Assembly (NCBI GenBank): GCA_033807775.1
Contig: CM066313.1
Location: 62,232,484 to 62,296,483 of the forward strand
DNA from: Saussurea involucrata
Taxonomy: Eukaryota; Streptophyta; Magnoliopsida; Asterales; Asteraceae
DNA: 64,000 nucleotides
Reading direction: 5' to 3'
Below the pieces are notes generated by a model. The model had not been told where the DNA came from, made no database searches, and was given only the letters and a program-made list of their open reading frames with translations. Of this stretch, positions 43,181 through 55,620 are shown piece by piece. The translations under genes were made by a program, and so were the position numbers. Numbering within the stretch: position 1 is the stretch's first letter; each line of letters opens with the position of its first letter.

Positions 43181-46100
43181 ATGGCATCGAATAACAGTGG
43201 ATTGCAACCCCAACTACCTAAGTTTAATGGTAAGAACTACTATCATTGGAGTATTCAGATGAAGGTATTATACGAGTCACAAGATCTCTGGAACATCTTT
43301 GAAAACGGGATTGATGAATTTGTGGATCAAGCAAACTTGACTCCGCAGCAAGTTATCGAGTTGAGAGAATCCAAGAAAAAGGATCGGAAAGCTCTCTTCT
43401 TTATCTATCAGGCAGTGGATGAAGTAATTTTCGAGAGAATCTCCTCATCCCAATCTTCTAAAGAAGCATGGGATATGTTATATAGAACTTACCGAGGAGA
43501 AGACAAAGTTAAAATCGTCAGATTGCAGACTTTAAGGTGTGAATTCGACAGCCTTAGAATGAAAGATTCTGAGACGATTGAGGACTATTACAATCGTGTT
43601 ATTCTACTTCTAAATCAGTTGAGATTAAATGGTGAAAGCATCGATGACAAGAGAGTTGTTAAAAAGATTTTGAGAAGTTTAACCAGAAAGTTCGAGTACG
43701 TTGTTGTCGCAATTGAGGAATCAAAAGACTTATCTACGTTTTCATTGGAAAATCTCCTTGGAACTCTACAGTCCCATGAACTACGAATAAAGCAATTTGA
43801 CTCATCCCCAACTGAGAGTGCGTTTCAATTGCTCTCAGCAAATCAGAATAATTCAAACCAAAATCAAAAGGATGAACCAGGTACAAGCAAATCAAAGAAT
43901 AGAGGACGTGGAAAATTTCTCCCGCAAGTGCAATGCTATCATTGCCAGAGGTTCGGTCACACAATTAAATTCTACAGAAAAAGAATCGCTGAAGAGGGAA
44001 ATAATGCAAGTTTTATGCATAGAGAGGATGATAACGATGAAGAAACAATGTTTATGATGTTTAATGTACACAAAAATTCGTTTGAAGACATATGGTACAT
44101 CGATAGCGGATGTAGTAATCATATGACGGGGAATAAAGAATTGTTTGCTAAACTTGAGGACTCTCTTAAGAAAGAAGTTAGAACCGGTGACGATAAAACC
44201 TTGAATGTACAAGGAAGTGGTGAGATACGAGTACGAACAAGACTTGGAGACAAGAAGATTCAGAATGTATATTTTGTTCCAGGCCTTAAACACAATCTTT
44301 TAAGTGTTGGCCAATTGGTGTTGAGAGGTTATGACGTACACTTCAAAAATGGAGTCTGTGAGATAAGAGACACAGACAACAAGATGCTTGGCAAGGTACA
44401 CATGACTCTAAATAAAATGTTCCCTTTGAAATTTTATGATGATAAGTTATTTTCGTTCAAAACAACAAATCATTATGTTTCTCTTCTTTGGCACAAACGA
44501 TACGGACATGTAAACTTTGGATCTTTAACTTATATGTGTAAGCATGAGATGGTACGAGGAATGCCACCCATCAGGAAAATAGATCAAGTATGTGAAGGAT
44601 GCATGCTTGGAAAACAATCACGAGAAGCCTTCCCACGAGATAAGACTTGGAGATCATCGACACCCCTAGAACTTGTACACTCGGATGTATGTGGTCCTAT
44701 GAGAACTCCTTCTATAGGCGGTAGTCGATATGTACTCACATTTATTGACGATTTCAGCCGTAAAATCTGGGTATATTTTCTCAAGACTAAATCTGAGGTC
44801 TTCGAGTCATTTAAAGTTTTTAAAGCCTACGTTGAAAAACAAAGTAATCACATGATCAAGGCTTTAAGGTCTGACTGTGGTGGCGAATACACGGCTAACT
44901 ACTTCCAAGGATACTTGAAAGAAAATGGAATTCACCATCAACATACTACAAGTTATACCCCTCAGCAAAATGGGGTTGCTGAGAGAAAAAATAGAACAAT
45001 CATGGAAATGGCCAGGAGCATGCTCAAAAGCAAAAGGCTGGCTGATTTCTTTTGGGCAGAAGTAGTAGCATGTGCTGCTTATTTATTAAATAGAGAAGCA
45101 ACTAAAAGTCTTTATGGGATTACGCCTCAAGAGGCCTGGAGCGGATACAAACCAGGAGTGTCTCATCTTAGGATTTTTGGCTCCCTAGCCTACGCTCATA
45201 TTCCAGATCAGAAAAGAAACAAACTAGACGACAAGTCTGAGAAAGCAATTTTTATTGGATATAGTGAGAGTTCGAAAGCCTATAAGCTTTACAATCCAAT
45301 TACACAAAAAGTAATTATTAGTAGGGATGTTAAATTCGACGAGGAACGGGAATGGGACGAAGCACTAGGAGAAATCAGCAATGATAATGCAATCATTTCT
45401 TAAGAAAGCGATGTTGAGCGAGAAAATGAAGAAAACAATAATGATTCTCCCGTAGCATCACAAGGTGGAAGCCCAACTACTCCGGTCACCGGAGAATCTT
45501 CCTCATCAACATCTACATCTTCTCCACCAACAGACACACCTCCGAGAAAATTTAGAAGTATAAGAAATATCATGGATACTACACAAAGACTTGACTTTGA
45601 TGACATAGTTGACTTTGCCTTGTTCGCAGACGCTGATCCAATATGCTTTGATGAAGCATATAAACAAAAGATATGGAGGAATGCAATGGACGAAGAAATG
45701 AGATCAATAATAAAAAATGAAACCTGGGATCTTGTTGAACTCCCTAAAGATCATAAATCCATTGGTGTGAAGTGGGTTTATAAAACCAAATTCAACGAGA
45801 AGGGGGAGATTGACAAACACAAAGCAAGACTCGTCGTAAAGGGGTACAAACAAAGGTATGGAATCGATTATAAGGAAGTATTTGCTTCAGTTATTCGTCT
45901 CGAGACAATACGATTGGTACTTGCATTATCTGCGCAAAATGGTTGGAGCGTATTTCAAATGGATGTTAAGTCGGCTTTCTTAAATGGCCTCTTAGATGAT
46001 GAAGTTTACATCGATCAACCTACTGGTTACATAAAGAAGGGAGATGAACACAAGGTCTGTCATCTAAAGAAAGCTTTGTATGGTCTGAAGCAGGCTCCTC

Positions 46101-47162
46101 GAGCCTGGTACAGCAGGATTGACAACTACTTCCTACAGAACGGGTTCAAGAAATGCACTCAAGAGCACACTCTTTACACAAAAGTGCAAGAAGGTAACTT
46201 TCTAATTGTATGTCTTTATGTGGATGATCTTGTGTTTTACTGGAAATTCAACTAGAATGATCGAAGGTTTTAAGACCTCTATGAAAAGAGAATTCGAAAT
46301 GACGGATATGGGTCTCCTACATTACTTCTTAGGAATTGAAGTAAGACAAACAGGGAACACCATATCCATATCTCAACAAAGGTATGCTAAAGAGTTGCTT
46401 GAGAGATTTAACATGATGGACTCCTCCCCTTCATCAACTCCTATGGAGTTTGGGTTGAAACTATCTAAAAATTCATCCGAAACAATTATAGATTCAAGCT
46501 TATATAGAAGCTTAGTTGGAAGTTTAATGTATCTTACAGCAACCAGACCCGATATCATGTTTGCTGTAAGTCTGATCGGTCGGTTCATGGAAGAACCTAA
46601 GAAACGTCATTGGGAGGCAGGTAAGAGGATATTACATTTTCTAAAAGGATCTATTGATCATGGCATTATTTATAGGAAGGTTTGTGATCCAAGTTTGAAG
46701 GGATACAGTGACACTGATTTCGGGGGAAGCAATGACGATAGCAAAAGCACCTCGGGATATATGTTTAGTCTTGGTTCAGGCGCTGTTTCATGGCAATCAA
46801 AAAAACAAAGCACTGTGGCTCTCTCATCTGCAGAAGCAGAATATATGGCTCTGTCTTTTGCAGGTTGTCAAGCAATTTGGTCAAGGGGAGTACTCGATAA
46901 TCTCAATCATCCACAAGTATCTGCAACAAGACTGTTTTGTGACAACAAATCTGCTATAGCACTAACCAAAAACCCAGTATTTCATGGTAAAAGTAAACAC
47001 ATTCGGATAAAGTATCACTTTGTTCGAGAGTTGGTTAGCAATGGAGAGATTGAGATAAACTTTTGCAGCACCAAAGAGCAGGTTGCTGACATCTTTACTA
47101 AAGCCTTACAAGTTGGTATCTTCAATTCGTTAAAGAAAGAACTTGGAATGGATCGTGTTTAG
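43181..47162 (+). pseudogene. C3 gag-pol polyprotein, one stop and one frameshift
   Basis: Begins MASNNSGLQPQLPKFNGKNY. Gag carries a knuckle CYHCQRFGHTIKFY in which the last Cys is Tyr. Protease DIWYIDSGCSNHMTG near 44090; integrase finger HKRYGHVN and CEGCMLGKQ; core motifs HSDVCGPM, LRSDCGGEY and QQNGVAERKNRT; RT FQMDVKSAFLNG, YVDDLVF near 46220; RNase H YSDTDFGGSNDDSKSTSGY, AEAEYMAL and GKSKHIRIKYHFV. A TAA at 45401-45403 interrupts the linker, and one extra T in a TTTT run right after the YVDD motif (about 46236-46240) shifts the frame. All else is intact and ends TAG at 47160. Inactivation is recent. Confidence 0.95.
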
Positions 47163-47174
47163 CTTAAGGGGAAG

Positions 47175-47397
47175 TGTTAAAGTGATAAGCTAAACAACTT
47201 ATCTGATCTGATTGAAGCGTTGTGTTGGTTTGGAACAGGTGTGATGGTTTAAGTCTGTCATAACTGTTATATGGCAGTTACAATATGTCTGTATATATAT
47301 ATGTAACTGATTGTTTGTAAGGCTGTTGCAATTCTAATAAGATAATACGTTTTTATATTGTATACGTATTCCATGCTTTATTGATTTATCTCCAACA
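47175..47397 (+). repeat. 3' LTR of C3
   Basis: 223 bp; the eight-base difference from the 5' LTR lies in the TA repeat. Confidence 0.95.
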
Positions 47398-47927
47398 ATA
47401 TATAATATATTTACGATTTATTGAAAAAAAATATTTTTTTAAAAAGTTCGGGTTTCGGTCGGGTTCGGGTTTGGGAAAACCCAACCCAAACCGAACCGTA
47501 ATACCTTGATCGGGTTTTGGGCAAGTTCGGGTTTCGGTTAATCGGGTGGCTCAAGTTCGGGTACATCGGGTTTCGGGTCGGTCGGGTTTTGCTCACCCCT
47601 ATCAGTACATGTAACCTATTAACGTTAAGGAAGCAAGGAATATAACGATATATATGTAACTTAAAGAAAATAACAATGGTTTTTGAGATTATTTCAACCA
47701 TGGACATCATTGCTTTTATGGTAGTGTTCCTGGTGATGGGCTCTAATTCTATGGTTGCTTTCAGTTTCTTCATCACCGGTAGTTCTCATCGTCTTCATCT
47801 CTAAGTACATTTCTTCGATCATCGGCTTCCATAATCGAACTCGTGCATTTATAAACCAGTTTGACACCTACATATATAGTCACCAACCCCATTCTATGAG
47901 AACCCATTTATTTTTCTGAAAAATTGG

Positions 47928-48655
47928 CACTACGTACAACAAAATATTGTTTATAGGACGTAAAAAATGTTTAAGAGTCATAATATATATACTGTTTTAT
48001 AAATACTCAATAAGTTTATAAGACGCTTTTGGACGCCTTAACAAGTTTTTTAGGATACTTATAAAATAAAGTGTCGATTAGCGACAATTTGAAAAAGTCC
48101 CATTGAAAACGTCATTTTTATGGGAAACTTCTTTTATAAGACATTTCTAAATAATGTCATATAAAAAGATAATATGATGCTTTATTTCAAAATCACCTTA
48201 TAAAAACTTGTTAAGACGTTCAAGGTCGCCTATAAACTTAACACTTTTACATAAAATGCGCAATTGTTTGTTTTTATAAACTTAAGTTCTATAAATTAGT
48301 TTTGAGGAGACCGGGTAAGCGATTACCTAATTTATAGGACTTACCTGGTAAGCGCTTACGCTTACCTGCAGCGATAGTCAATACCCTCAATTACCTTATC
48401 AGATAACATTGTAGTTTATCTAAATGAATTGTTGGTAACATTTTTTTTACACAGTAAGCACTTACCGGGTAAGTGTCTTCTCACTCACTTACCCGGTAAG
48501 ATGTACTCGTTCCTTGCTATGCCTCTTACAGAGTAAGATTCTTGGTCCTTGTCTTACCAAAAAATGTGACACCCAGTAAGTGCTTAACGGTAAGCGTTTG
48601 ATAAACGGTCCCTTAAACATTTTTGGCGTCCTATAAACTCGATTTTATTGCAGTG
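47928..48655. mobile_element. CACTA-like non-autonomous element
   Basis: Ends CACTACGTACAACAAAAT at left and the complement of CACTGCAATAAAATCGAG at right, each followed by TTTATAGGAC. No coding sequence. The 3-bp flanks do not match, so the insertion is old or the ends are off. It encloses a block (about 48300-48620) with palindromic CTTACCCGGTAAG motifs related to 49444-49678. Confidence 0.5.
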
Positions 48656-48820
48656 ATGTATTCAAAATAGTCCGATACCTGGCTCCTCGTTAATCCACTT
48701 TTTACGGCCAACAGTTGTTTCTCCGGATCCTTCGGATACCTGCATTTCAAGCAAACTCAACTCGATCAGATTCAAACGCAAACCCAAATTTTCGTTTCAA
48801 TGGCAAGTACACGGGCTTAC

Positions 48821-50769
48821 GGGCGAAGAAAGTTCTGAAACATCCATTCTCGCAAAACGGAAACCGATTCTTCAGGCAAGCCTCTTTGTGGTCTCCACAG
48901 CTGTTGACCTTTTCCTCTCAGTTGCTGATGTGCCCAATGCTTTCGTAGAAGAGACGATAACTCGGATTCCTTTGGATCGATTTCGTTAGAATCGGGTCCA
49001 ATTGCAATAATTTGATTACATAATCTTTTCCTTAAGTTGTTGTGGCATAAAGAGATGGTATGAAGAGAGAAAGAAGCATGCATCCGCGGATCCAACTCGG
49101 TAACATGATGGAATGCAGACTTCACTCTATGAATCTCATTTAAGCAACGGCTGAACTGTTCATCCACCTGATCAATACAGACAAATATCATAATACACTA
49201 ATTTATATGACTTTTAACTCTTTTAAGTTTTAATTATTGGAACAAACAATTGTTTGTCATATATAAAAGTGTTGTATAGCACGTTTTAACTAGAAACGGA
49301 TCCAATTTTTTTTAAAGTGGTGTCACAAAATAAATACCATTTTTATATTTCATAAATTTTCATATAAAAAGTCTTAATATTTATAGTTTCAGTCCGAAAA
49401 ACTTATGGTTGGAGATTTAAGGATCTAAACAAAATTAGACTAAGGGCCGTTTACCCAACACTTTCACTTTACTTAATTTACCGGGTAAAATTTTAGTCTA
49501 TTAAAACGGAATCGTATGCAACATTTTTATCCGGTAAACGCTTACCGGGTAAGACTTTCAGTCCTTGTAGTCATCGCTCTTACTGTGTAAGATTCTCAAA
49601 CTTTGTCATGTTCATCCGATAATTAATGCAAAGTGAGTCGGTAAGCACTTATGAGTTAAGCATTTAGTAAACAGTCCCATTAGCACTATTTTTTTTTGGT
49701 CTCACAGACAACCATGCATGCATGCCCCAATTTTTCCATTTAACATTATATGAAAAATTAGTGTCTTATAAAACAAGTGTCCTTAAAAGAAGTAGACATT
49801 TCTGAAAAGTGTCACATAAAAAAACTAATTAAGTAGACATTTCTGAAAAGTGTCACATAAGAAACTAATTAAGAAACTTGTTAACACTTCCAAAAATATA
49901 CTATAAACTTATTGTAACGCTTTTACACGTAACAAAAAAGAATTGTTTGATTCTATAAAGCAGTTTATATATAAACTCGATTTTGTTGGATGGATGGTAC
50001 ATACCTGTTGTAGTAAAAGCAGCAAATGTTTCCTTATTGCTTTGACTCCCAGTTCTCTTAATTCAGGATGATTATGACCCTCAAATCTATTGTTTCTATC
50101 TTCAAAATCCGGCTGTTTATGCCTCGGTTTGTCATCGTCTCCGTGAGAACAGGTCGTGATTTCTGAAAGAATTTCTTGAATCATATGAAGATACCTCTTC
50201 GTCTTCGATCCAGATTGATGGTTTTGCGACGACAACTGGATCTGCTTATTATCGTCAAAATCATCTGCAGACCTCGATGACAAAATACTCTTATTACTGC
50301 TACAAGAATTATCTTGTTTCGAGTTCTCGATCAGCGAAAGACTGCTGATACGAGAATCTGTATCAAGATTCAACGATGGGCACCCGTCATTATATGAGCT
50401 GATCATGAGACTAGAGTTGTTTTCAGAAGATACCCATGAGTCCATCTGCGTGTGGAATCCGGAAAGTTCATCGGGAGGTACGAAAAACTGGTTTGAGTGA
50501 TCCCATTTTGTATTTATATAATAATCGGCAATCATTCGATCGAATCCAAGATCTTCATAGGCGTCATATGTTGGTGTTTGATGAGTGTTAGGAATTGAAG
50601 GGAAATGGGGTTGAAAATGTTGAGTAGTGATCATGTTTGTATGGTTTATAGGAAATATGGGGATGTTGTAATTATGGGTTTGATCAAGAAAAGTTGGGAA
50701 GGTTTCATCTGGGATGATCAAGTTCTGACCAGCCATGCTCATTGTCATATTCATTCTATTGTTCTCCAT
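48821..50769 (-). CDS. ATH1: BELL-class homeobox gene, exons 1 and 2 (ATH1-like), 3' part not found
   Basis: Exon 1 50769-50005 (255 codons from MENNRMNM) ends CAACAG/GTATGT. Exon 2 starts after GATCAG at 49167 and ends GCCC/GTAAGC at 48821, phase 2. Residues near 195-206 (TKRYLHMIQEIL) are the SKY-like box. Across the splice the BELL domain reads LLQQVDEQFSRCLNEIHRVK and SAFHHVTELDPRMHASFSLH. Exon 2 finishes LWRPQRGLPEESVSVLREWM plus FQNFLRP, the segment that runs into the TALE homeodomain. This end resembles Arabidopsis ATH1 most closely. BELL proteins are nuclear transcription factors that pair with KNOX proteins; ATH1 affects stem growth, light response and flowering. The exon with the DNA-recognition helix (normally NQVSNWFINARVRLWKP) is not visible at lower coordinates. 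The reading frame is clean. Confidence 0.8.
49444..49678. mobile_element. MITE-like element in BELL intron 1
   Basis: Ends GGGCCGTTTACCCAACAC and the complement of GGGACTGTTTACTAAATGC. The interior has CCGGTAA palindromes and resembles 48300-48620 (which also ends AACGGTCCC). Duplicated flank not identifiable. Confidence 0.5.
49740..49990. mobile_element. CACTA-like remnant in BELL intron 1
   Basis: Repeated AAAGTGTCACATAA motifs and an end TATAAACTCGATTTTGTTGG like the right end of 47928-48655. It stops about 15 bp from the exon 1 donor site. Confidence 0.4.
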
Positions 50770-50836
50770 AATTCAAACTCCAAACCTACAATCATATATA
50801 TCATCACCAAATTAATTAATACAAGTTCAAATTGGT

Positions 50837-51089
50837 AAGGGTATCGGACCAAGCGTTGGGTTCCGGTGAGAAGTGCCAAATTTGGTGAGAAGCGGTTATC
50901 AACCGTTGGATGAGAAATGGACGAACATTAGAATGAGATGCACCGAGATAAGATGTACTGAGATGCACCAGATCAATTCCCTTTTAAGCCGCAATTCATG
51001 AGAGGGTATTTGATTAAAAGTGATCAACGGTTTAAAAACACTTCTCACATTTCTCACCAAAAAATGACACGTCTCACATGATCCCATGG
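50837..51089 (-). repeat. 250-bp dispersed repeat, copy 1
   Basis: The complement of 63640-63889. Shared sequences include GAGAAGTGCCAAATTTGGTG, CAACCGTTGGATGAGAAATG, GATCAACGGTTTAAAA and CATGATCCCATGGC. It lies upstream of the BELL start and may overlap its promoter. Confidence 0.85.
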
Positions 51090-53449
51090 CATCAGACTAA
51101 TAAGGTAACTGGGTAGTTATGTAATTGCAGGGGATATATATAGTTATAAGACAAAAGAATGTTGTGAGAATAGAAGTTAAGGTGAGATGTGTAATACAAG
51201 ATTTGGACCCTTGATTACTTTTAATTTGTGTTAATCATTTTTATTTAAGTCTCAAAATAACCCATGAATTAGCTTAGAAGGGTATTTTTATCTGATCTTT
51301 AATTAGAATTGACGACCCTTCTCACGATAACTACTATTGTTACTGGAAACCAACGCTAGTTATAAATGGTAATGATAGAGAGAAAAGATGAGTTTCCGAT
51401 GTTTTAATCATTACAAGGGATATGGATCAAGGGAATAGGGAAGGGGCAAGAGGAGATTTTTTTCTCCCAAATTCATACTTACATCAAGTCGCTAGTGACA
51501 ATTATACGATTTGCCGCAATCCGATGTATAACGATCTAGCATTGGTTCAGACTTATTACTTAATTTGTTCAAAAATAAATGTTCACAACTTCACGTTGAA
51601 AAAGACATCAAGTTTTAGAAAATATATATATATATATATATATATATTTTCTAATTAATAAAATGACAGATAACTGTTTCTCTAATAACAAAAGGGTAAT
51701 AAATTTCACTCTTAGACACTTATTTTGGAACAGACTAGAATAGAATCGTGGACAAATATTTTTGGATGAATGAAGTAATTTATTCCTAGAAGTCAATTTA
51801 CCGTTGTGCAAATATTGCTGGTATAGGACGTTAATTGACGGCCTTGCAATATCAAATCACAAGTTCAAACATCATATTTGACATACATTATATGTACGCA
51901 ATGACTTACCAATGGTGCATCAATGAGCGTTAGCTAGGTTTCTTATTGGATTATAAGTCCATGGAATATCTTTGTAATTAAAAGCTCGTAAAAGAAGCAT
52001 TTTAAGGAAAATATACGTACAAAAACTTATCACTGAAACCGACGCTAACCCTTGTTACGACTTACAAATAAGGATACATATATAGATTTATTCATAGATA
52101 TAGGATAGACTTATTTGCAAACCTTAAATATATATTTTGAAAATCATAATAATTAATAACTCAATGAATTATGCATAGTGAATAATAAAAACACATATAT
52201 ATTTATATTTATTAATATTTATTTGAATGAGTAATTTATAAATAATTGATTGTAAGACATAGATTTATTAGAAAGGAAAACGAAAAAATAAAATAAAATC
52301 TGAAAGCCTTGTCTCAGATATTATTCGTCTATATATGGTTTTTCTGGTCCACAAGGGATTCTTATTTCCTATCCTTGTGGACCCTTCAAAATAAAGTTCT
52401 CTAGAAAAGTCCTCACATTGATTGTATTATCTTTTATTGGTTTTATTATATACATTTTGTGAATTTATTAGCATCTTAATGAAACTTGGTTTATTCTGCC
52501 AGTTATATTGACCATTTGGTAGTGACTTATTAATATAGAGAATGACTTACTCAATAAGCTTATAGGGGGAGCTTTATGCATAAAACCAAGTTTTTTTATA
52601 AATCCGTCTCTCTCAGTTAAAAAAACATGTTCTTCCTATTTACGAAAAAACTCTCTTAAATAAACACATTTTCAATCTATACAGACAACAACTCTTTACT
52701 GAGAGTTCTAAGTTTGTATGATATTTATTATGCATCTTATACAGAGACATTATAATTAGTTTATAACACATACTTTTTTTTTTGTTATCTTCACAAGGTA
52801 TATAATTAAGTTGTTAAGACTATCCGCATCAGTGCAAGACCAAAGTCCATTCTAAAGTACCATATCAGTTTTGCAATAACATCTGCTACATCAATGCAAT
52901 ACCAAACTCATTTCTAAAGTGGTTCCCACTGTCAATATTATAATATAATGTAATAAACTAATGAAACAAAAATATATAATAAACCAATATTATAAAAATA
53001 ATACTATTAATTTATTAAAATTAGTGGGTCCCACATCTTACAAGACCTTGTTAATTTATCAAGTGTAAGAGTATCTTGCAAAATCTTACTACTCACATGG
53101 CAAACCATGTCATCTTGCAAGGTCTCTAACAAGAGAGACGTGGATGCTCTAATTTCCAAAAGACCACAAATTTGCGAAAAAAGATTTGGGAAGCTTCGGT
53201 TAGACACCACCATTTTACAAAATATATGTTTGTAAAACATAAGTTATATTCATCGATCGAATGGTCTAAATTAAAAAAATATTAATTATATGAAAAATGA
53301 AATAGGGTAATTAAAAAAAATAGAAACAAACCAACCTTTTAAGAGTAATTGAGGTTTGAAAGATGAAGAGTAGCCTGCCTGCAAACCTTTTTCTTCTTCT
53401 CCTTCCACCTACCCTAAGACAAGGAAGATGAAAACATGTAGAAAGCTTT

Positions 53450-53483
<34 letters not shown>

Positions 53484-54268
53484 TCCCTACCCCCCTGAAT
53501 GTTTGGATTTTAGCATGTCATATAACCCACCATCTTTCTAAATAAAAAGCAATATCTTATTTGATATATTATTTTATTAAAAATAGATATATGGACATGA
53601 GATCATGTAAGATAACACAGTTTAAGTAACACCTGAAGAACACATTTGAAGTCTTTGGATGAGTTTTTTTCTATCTCGATCAACCTTCACAACAAAACAC
53701 CGAACCATTACAGCAAAACATTAAACCTTTACAGAATCCGAACCTTCTCATAAAAACCCGAATCTTCGCACACAAGAAACCTTCATAAGAGAAATACCAA
53801 GCTTTTATAAAAAGAAAACCCCAATCATTCTCAAAATGTCTCACGATCTCATAAAAATTAGTTGCTCTCATCTGATCCCAATTCTAAAGACCTAATTTTA
53901 CACAATAATGAATACTTACATTGTATATATATACTATTTTTGCTAGTATTCGATAAAACTAGTTTTTCTAAGCAAATTTAAAATGTCAATTAAATACTAA
54001 TTTTTGTTATAAAAATAACTAGAAAATATTTTTTTTTATTATAATCTTATTTAGATTTTTCTTGAAATGGTTAAACTTTATGTTTGTGAATTCAAAATTC
54101 AATAATTTACAATAAAGTTTGTACCAGTTAGAAGTAAAATATATAAATATATTTACATATAGCATGAGAGTTAATATGAAAATTGCTAGTTATCAAGAGA
54201 AAAGGGATGAAAACGAAATTGTCATATTTAATTACAAATACAAGATTTTTTTTAATTATTTTGCATGA
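51090..54268. other. AT-rich intergenic region
   Basis: No gene, RNA gene or coding element seen. Small ORFs of 60-78 codons do not resemble proteins. It contains (TA)n tracts at about 51624-51650 and 53455-53480. A possible MITE lies at about 52810-53160. Confidence 0.6.
52815..53157. mobile_element. Possible MITE
   Basis: Left tip TTAAGACTATCCGCATCAGT and right tip, as complement, TTAGAGCATCCACGTCTC, with further matching GCAAGAC/GCAAGAT motifs. This looks like plant GAGCATCC-type MITE ends. Target duplication not resolved. Confidence 0.35.
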
Positions 54269-54277
54269 TTATTAAAA

Positions 54278-54648
54278 GGGAAATTAATTAAAATACCTCA
54301 AGTTTGACCAATTGTTACCGAAATACCCTAAAATTTTTCCATTTTGCAAAAATGCCCTAAATACCCGCGATGGATCCCGCAATCGCGGGCTAGGGCTGAC
54401 GTGGCACGTACTTTGGGTACAAATGCCCCGCGAAACCCCTCAACTTTGGCCGTGGTGCACTTTTGGTCCCTGCCCGCGATGGACCAAAATTTACAGTTTT
54501 GGTCCCTGAAAATTTACAGTTTTGGTCCCTGAAAATTTACACTTTTGGTCCCTGTACTTAGACGAATCTTGCATGCTTTTACTGTTTTTTTCCACAATTA
54601 TTGTACTTTGAAGACCGATTTGTGGTTGAAATTCATTTGCATGTTTGA
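54278..54648 (+). repeat. MULE-2 left TIR
   Basis: Pairs with the complement of 59052-59434, with about 15% divergence by eye. It contains several CGCGAT/ATCGCGGG palindromes and tandem TTACAGTTTTGGTCCCTGAA units. Confidence 0.92.
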
Positions 54649-55140
54649 GATTTCATCCATAAATATCAGTAATATGCAATTCACAATTCACACTTGTTCT
54701 TGCTTTCTTTCTTGATTTCTCTCTTGCTTTCTTTCTTTGAATTGCTTTCTCTCTTGATTTCTCTTCTCTCATTTCATCCACAAATGGCATCGTCATCAAA
54801 CCCTAAGTCTACTCCTGAAAAAATGCCACCTCAAATCGAGGTCGCCATAGCAAAAAAGGAAAATGAGATAGATGAACTAACAGAAGAGTGGAAAAAAAAT
54901 TATGGACAGGAAGGCAGTCCATTTGAGAAAGATCGAAGAGGAAGACAGGGAGATCAAAAGAATGAAAGGGGATATAAAAGCTAGGGAGGCTCGTGTTCGT
55001 CGAGAACAAGAAGCAATTCACCATATTCTGCAAGACTTTGCAATTATTCAAGCGAAGGTGTAACACCTTAGGCATATCCCACATCGGCCGTGGACAGGAG
55101 AGATGCTGGGTATATTAGTAAACCTTGGCCTTACCAGACA

Positions 55141-55262
55141 CAACGCGTTTTGGGGCCACAAGCATGCGGGTTCCTTGGGAACTCTGTGGTTAAGCGTGCT
55201 TGGGTGGGAGTAGTACCAGGATGGGTGACCTCCTGGGAAGTCCTTGCGAAGTCCTTGCCAGG
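55141..55262 (+). other. 5S rRNA-like segment in Cassandra LTR 1
   Basis: Matches the 3' two thirds of plant 5S rRNA, including TTAAGCGTGCTTGGG (box A region), AGTAGTACCAGGATGGGTGA (intermediate element) and CCTCCTGGGAAGTCC (box C). The pol III control sites look kept, but the 5' part of 5S has diverged. It is part of the retrotransposon, not a 5S gene. Confidence 0.92.
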
Positions 55263-55498
55263 TCGCCAAGAACAAAGCCGTGAGCCAGTGGGGCAAAGCG
55301 GACAATATTGTGTCGTGGTAAGCGGGGTGTTACAAATGGTATCAGAGCCACTCTTGTGCCGTTCGGGATGGTGGGGCAAACCTCATCGAGGACGATGAGT
55401 CCCTAAGGGGGGTGTGTGTAACACCTTAGGCATATCCCACATCGGCCGTGGACAGGAGAGATGCTGGGTATATTAGTAAACCTTGGCCTTACCAGACA

Positions 55499-55620
55499 CA
55501 ACGCGTTTTGGGGCCACAAGCATGCGGGTTCCTTGGGAACTCTGTGGTTAAGCGTGCTTGGGTGGGAGTAGTACCAGGATGGGTGACCTCCTGGGAAGTC
55601 CTTGCGAAGTCCTTGCCAGG
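55499..55620 (+). other. 5S rRNA-like segment in Cassandra LTR 2
   Basis: Identical to the segment in LTR 1. Confidence 0.92.

Larger units (their letters stand above)
42927..47397 (+). mobile_element. Young Ty1/copia element (C3)
   Basis: LTRs 42927-43157 and 47175-47397 (TGTTAAAGTG...CTCCAACA), with 5-bp duplication ATATA at 42922-42926 and 47398-47402. The LTRs differ by two substitutions and by eight bases of (TA)n. PBS TGGTATCAGAGC at 43161-43172; PPT AAGGGGAAG at 47166-47174. Total 4471 bp. The small size and short LTRs suggest an Ale-like lineage, but I cannot confirm it. Confidence 0.95.
42434..47601. mobile_element. hAT-like non-autonomous element, split by copia C3
   Basis: Ends TAGGGGTGTGCATCGGTCGG at 42434 and the complement of TAGGGGTGAGCAAAACCCGA ending 47601. 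Both arms are rich in CGGGT/CGGTTCGGG, the usual look of plant hAT tips. Without C3 it is about 0.7 kb and codes for nothing. No 8-bp duplication is directly adjacent, so the exact ends may have decayed. Confidence 0.65.

Noticed and set aside
42426..47620. 8-bp target duplication TACCTATT for the hAT-like element around C3
   Set aside because: The right-hand match (AACCTATT) lies about 11 bases beyond the tip and is imperfect.
55385..55412. Hammerhead-like sequence (GATGAGTCC) in the Cassandra interior
   Set aside because: The conserved core should read CTGATGA with GAAA opposite; here it is ACGATGA and no GAAA partner lies nearby. It is ordinary Cassandra interior before the PPT.
55141..55620. 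Two 5S rRNA genes
   Set aside because: They lie in identical LTRs with target duplication, PBS and PPT, and the 5' part of 5S is diverged. They are Cassandra LTRs.
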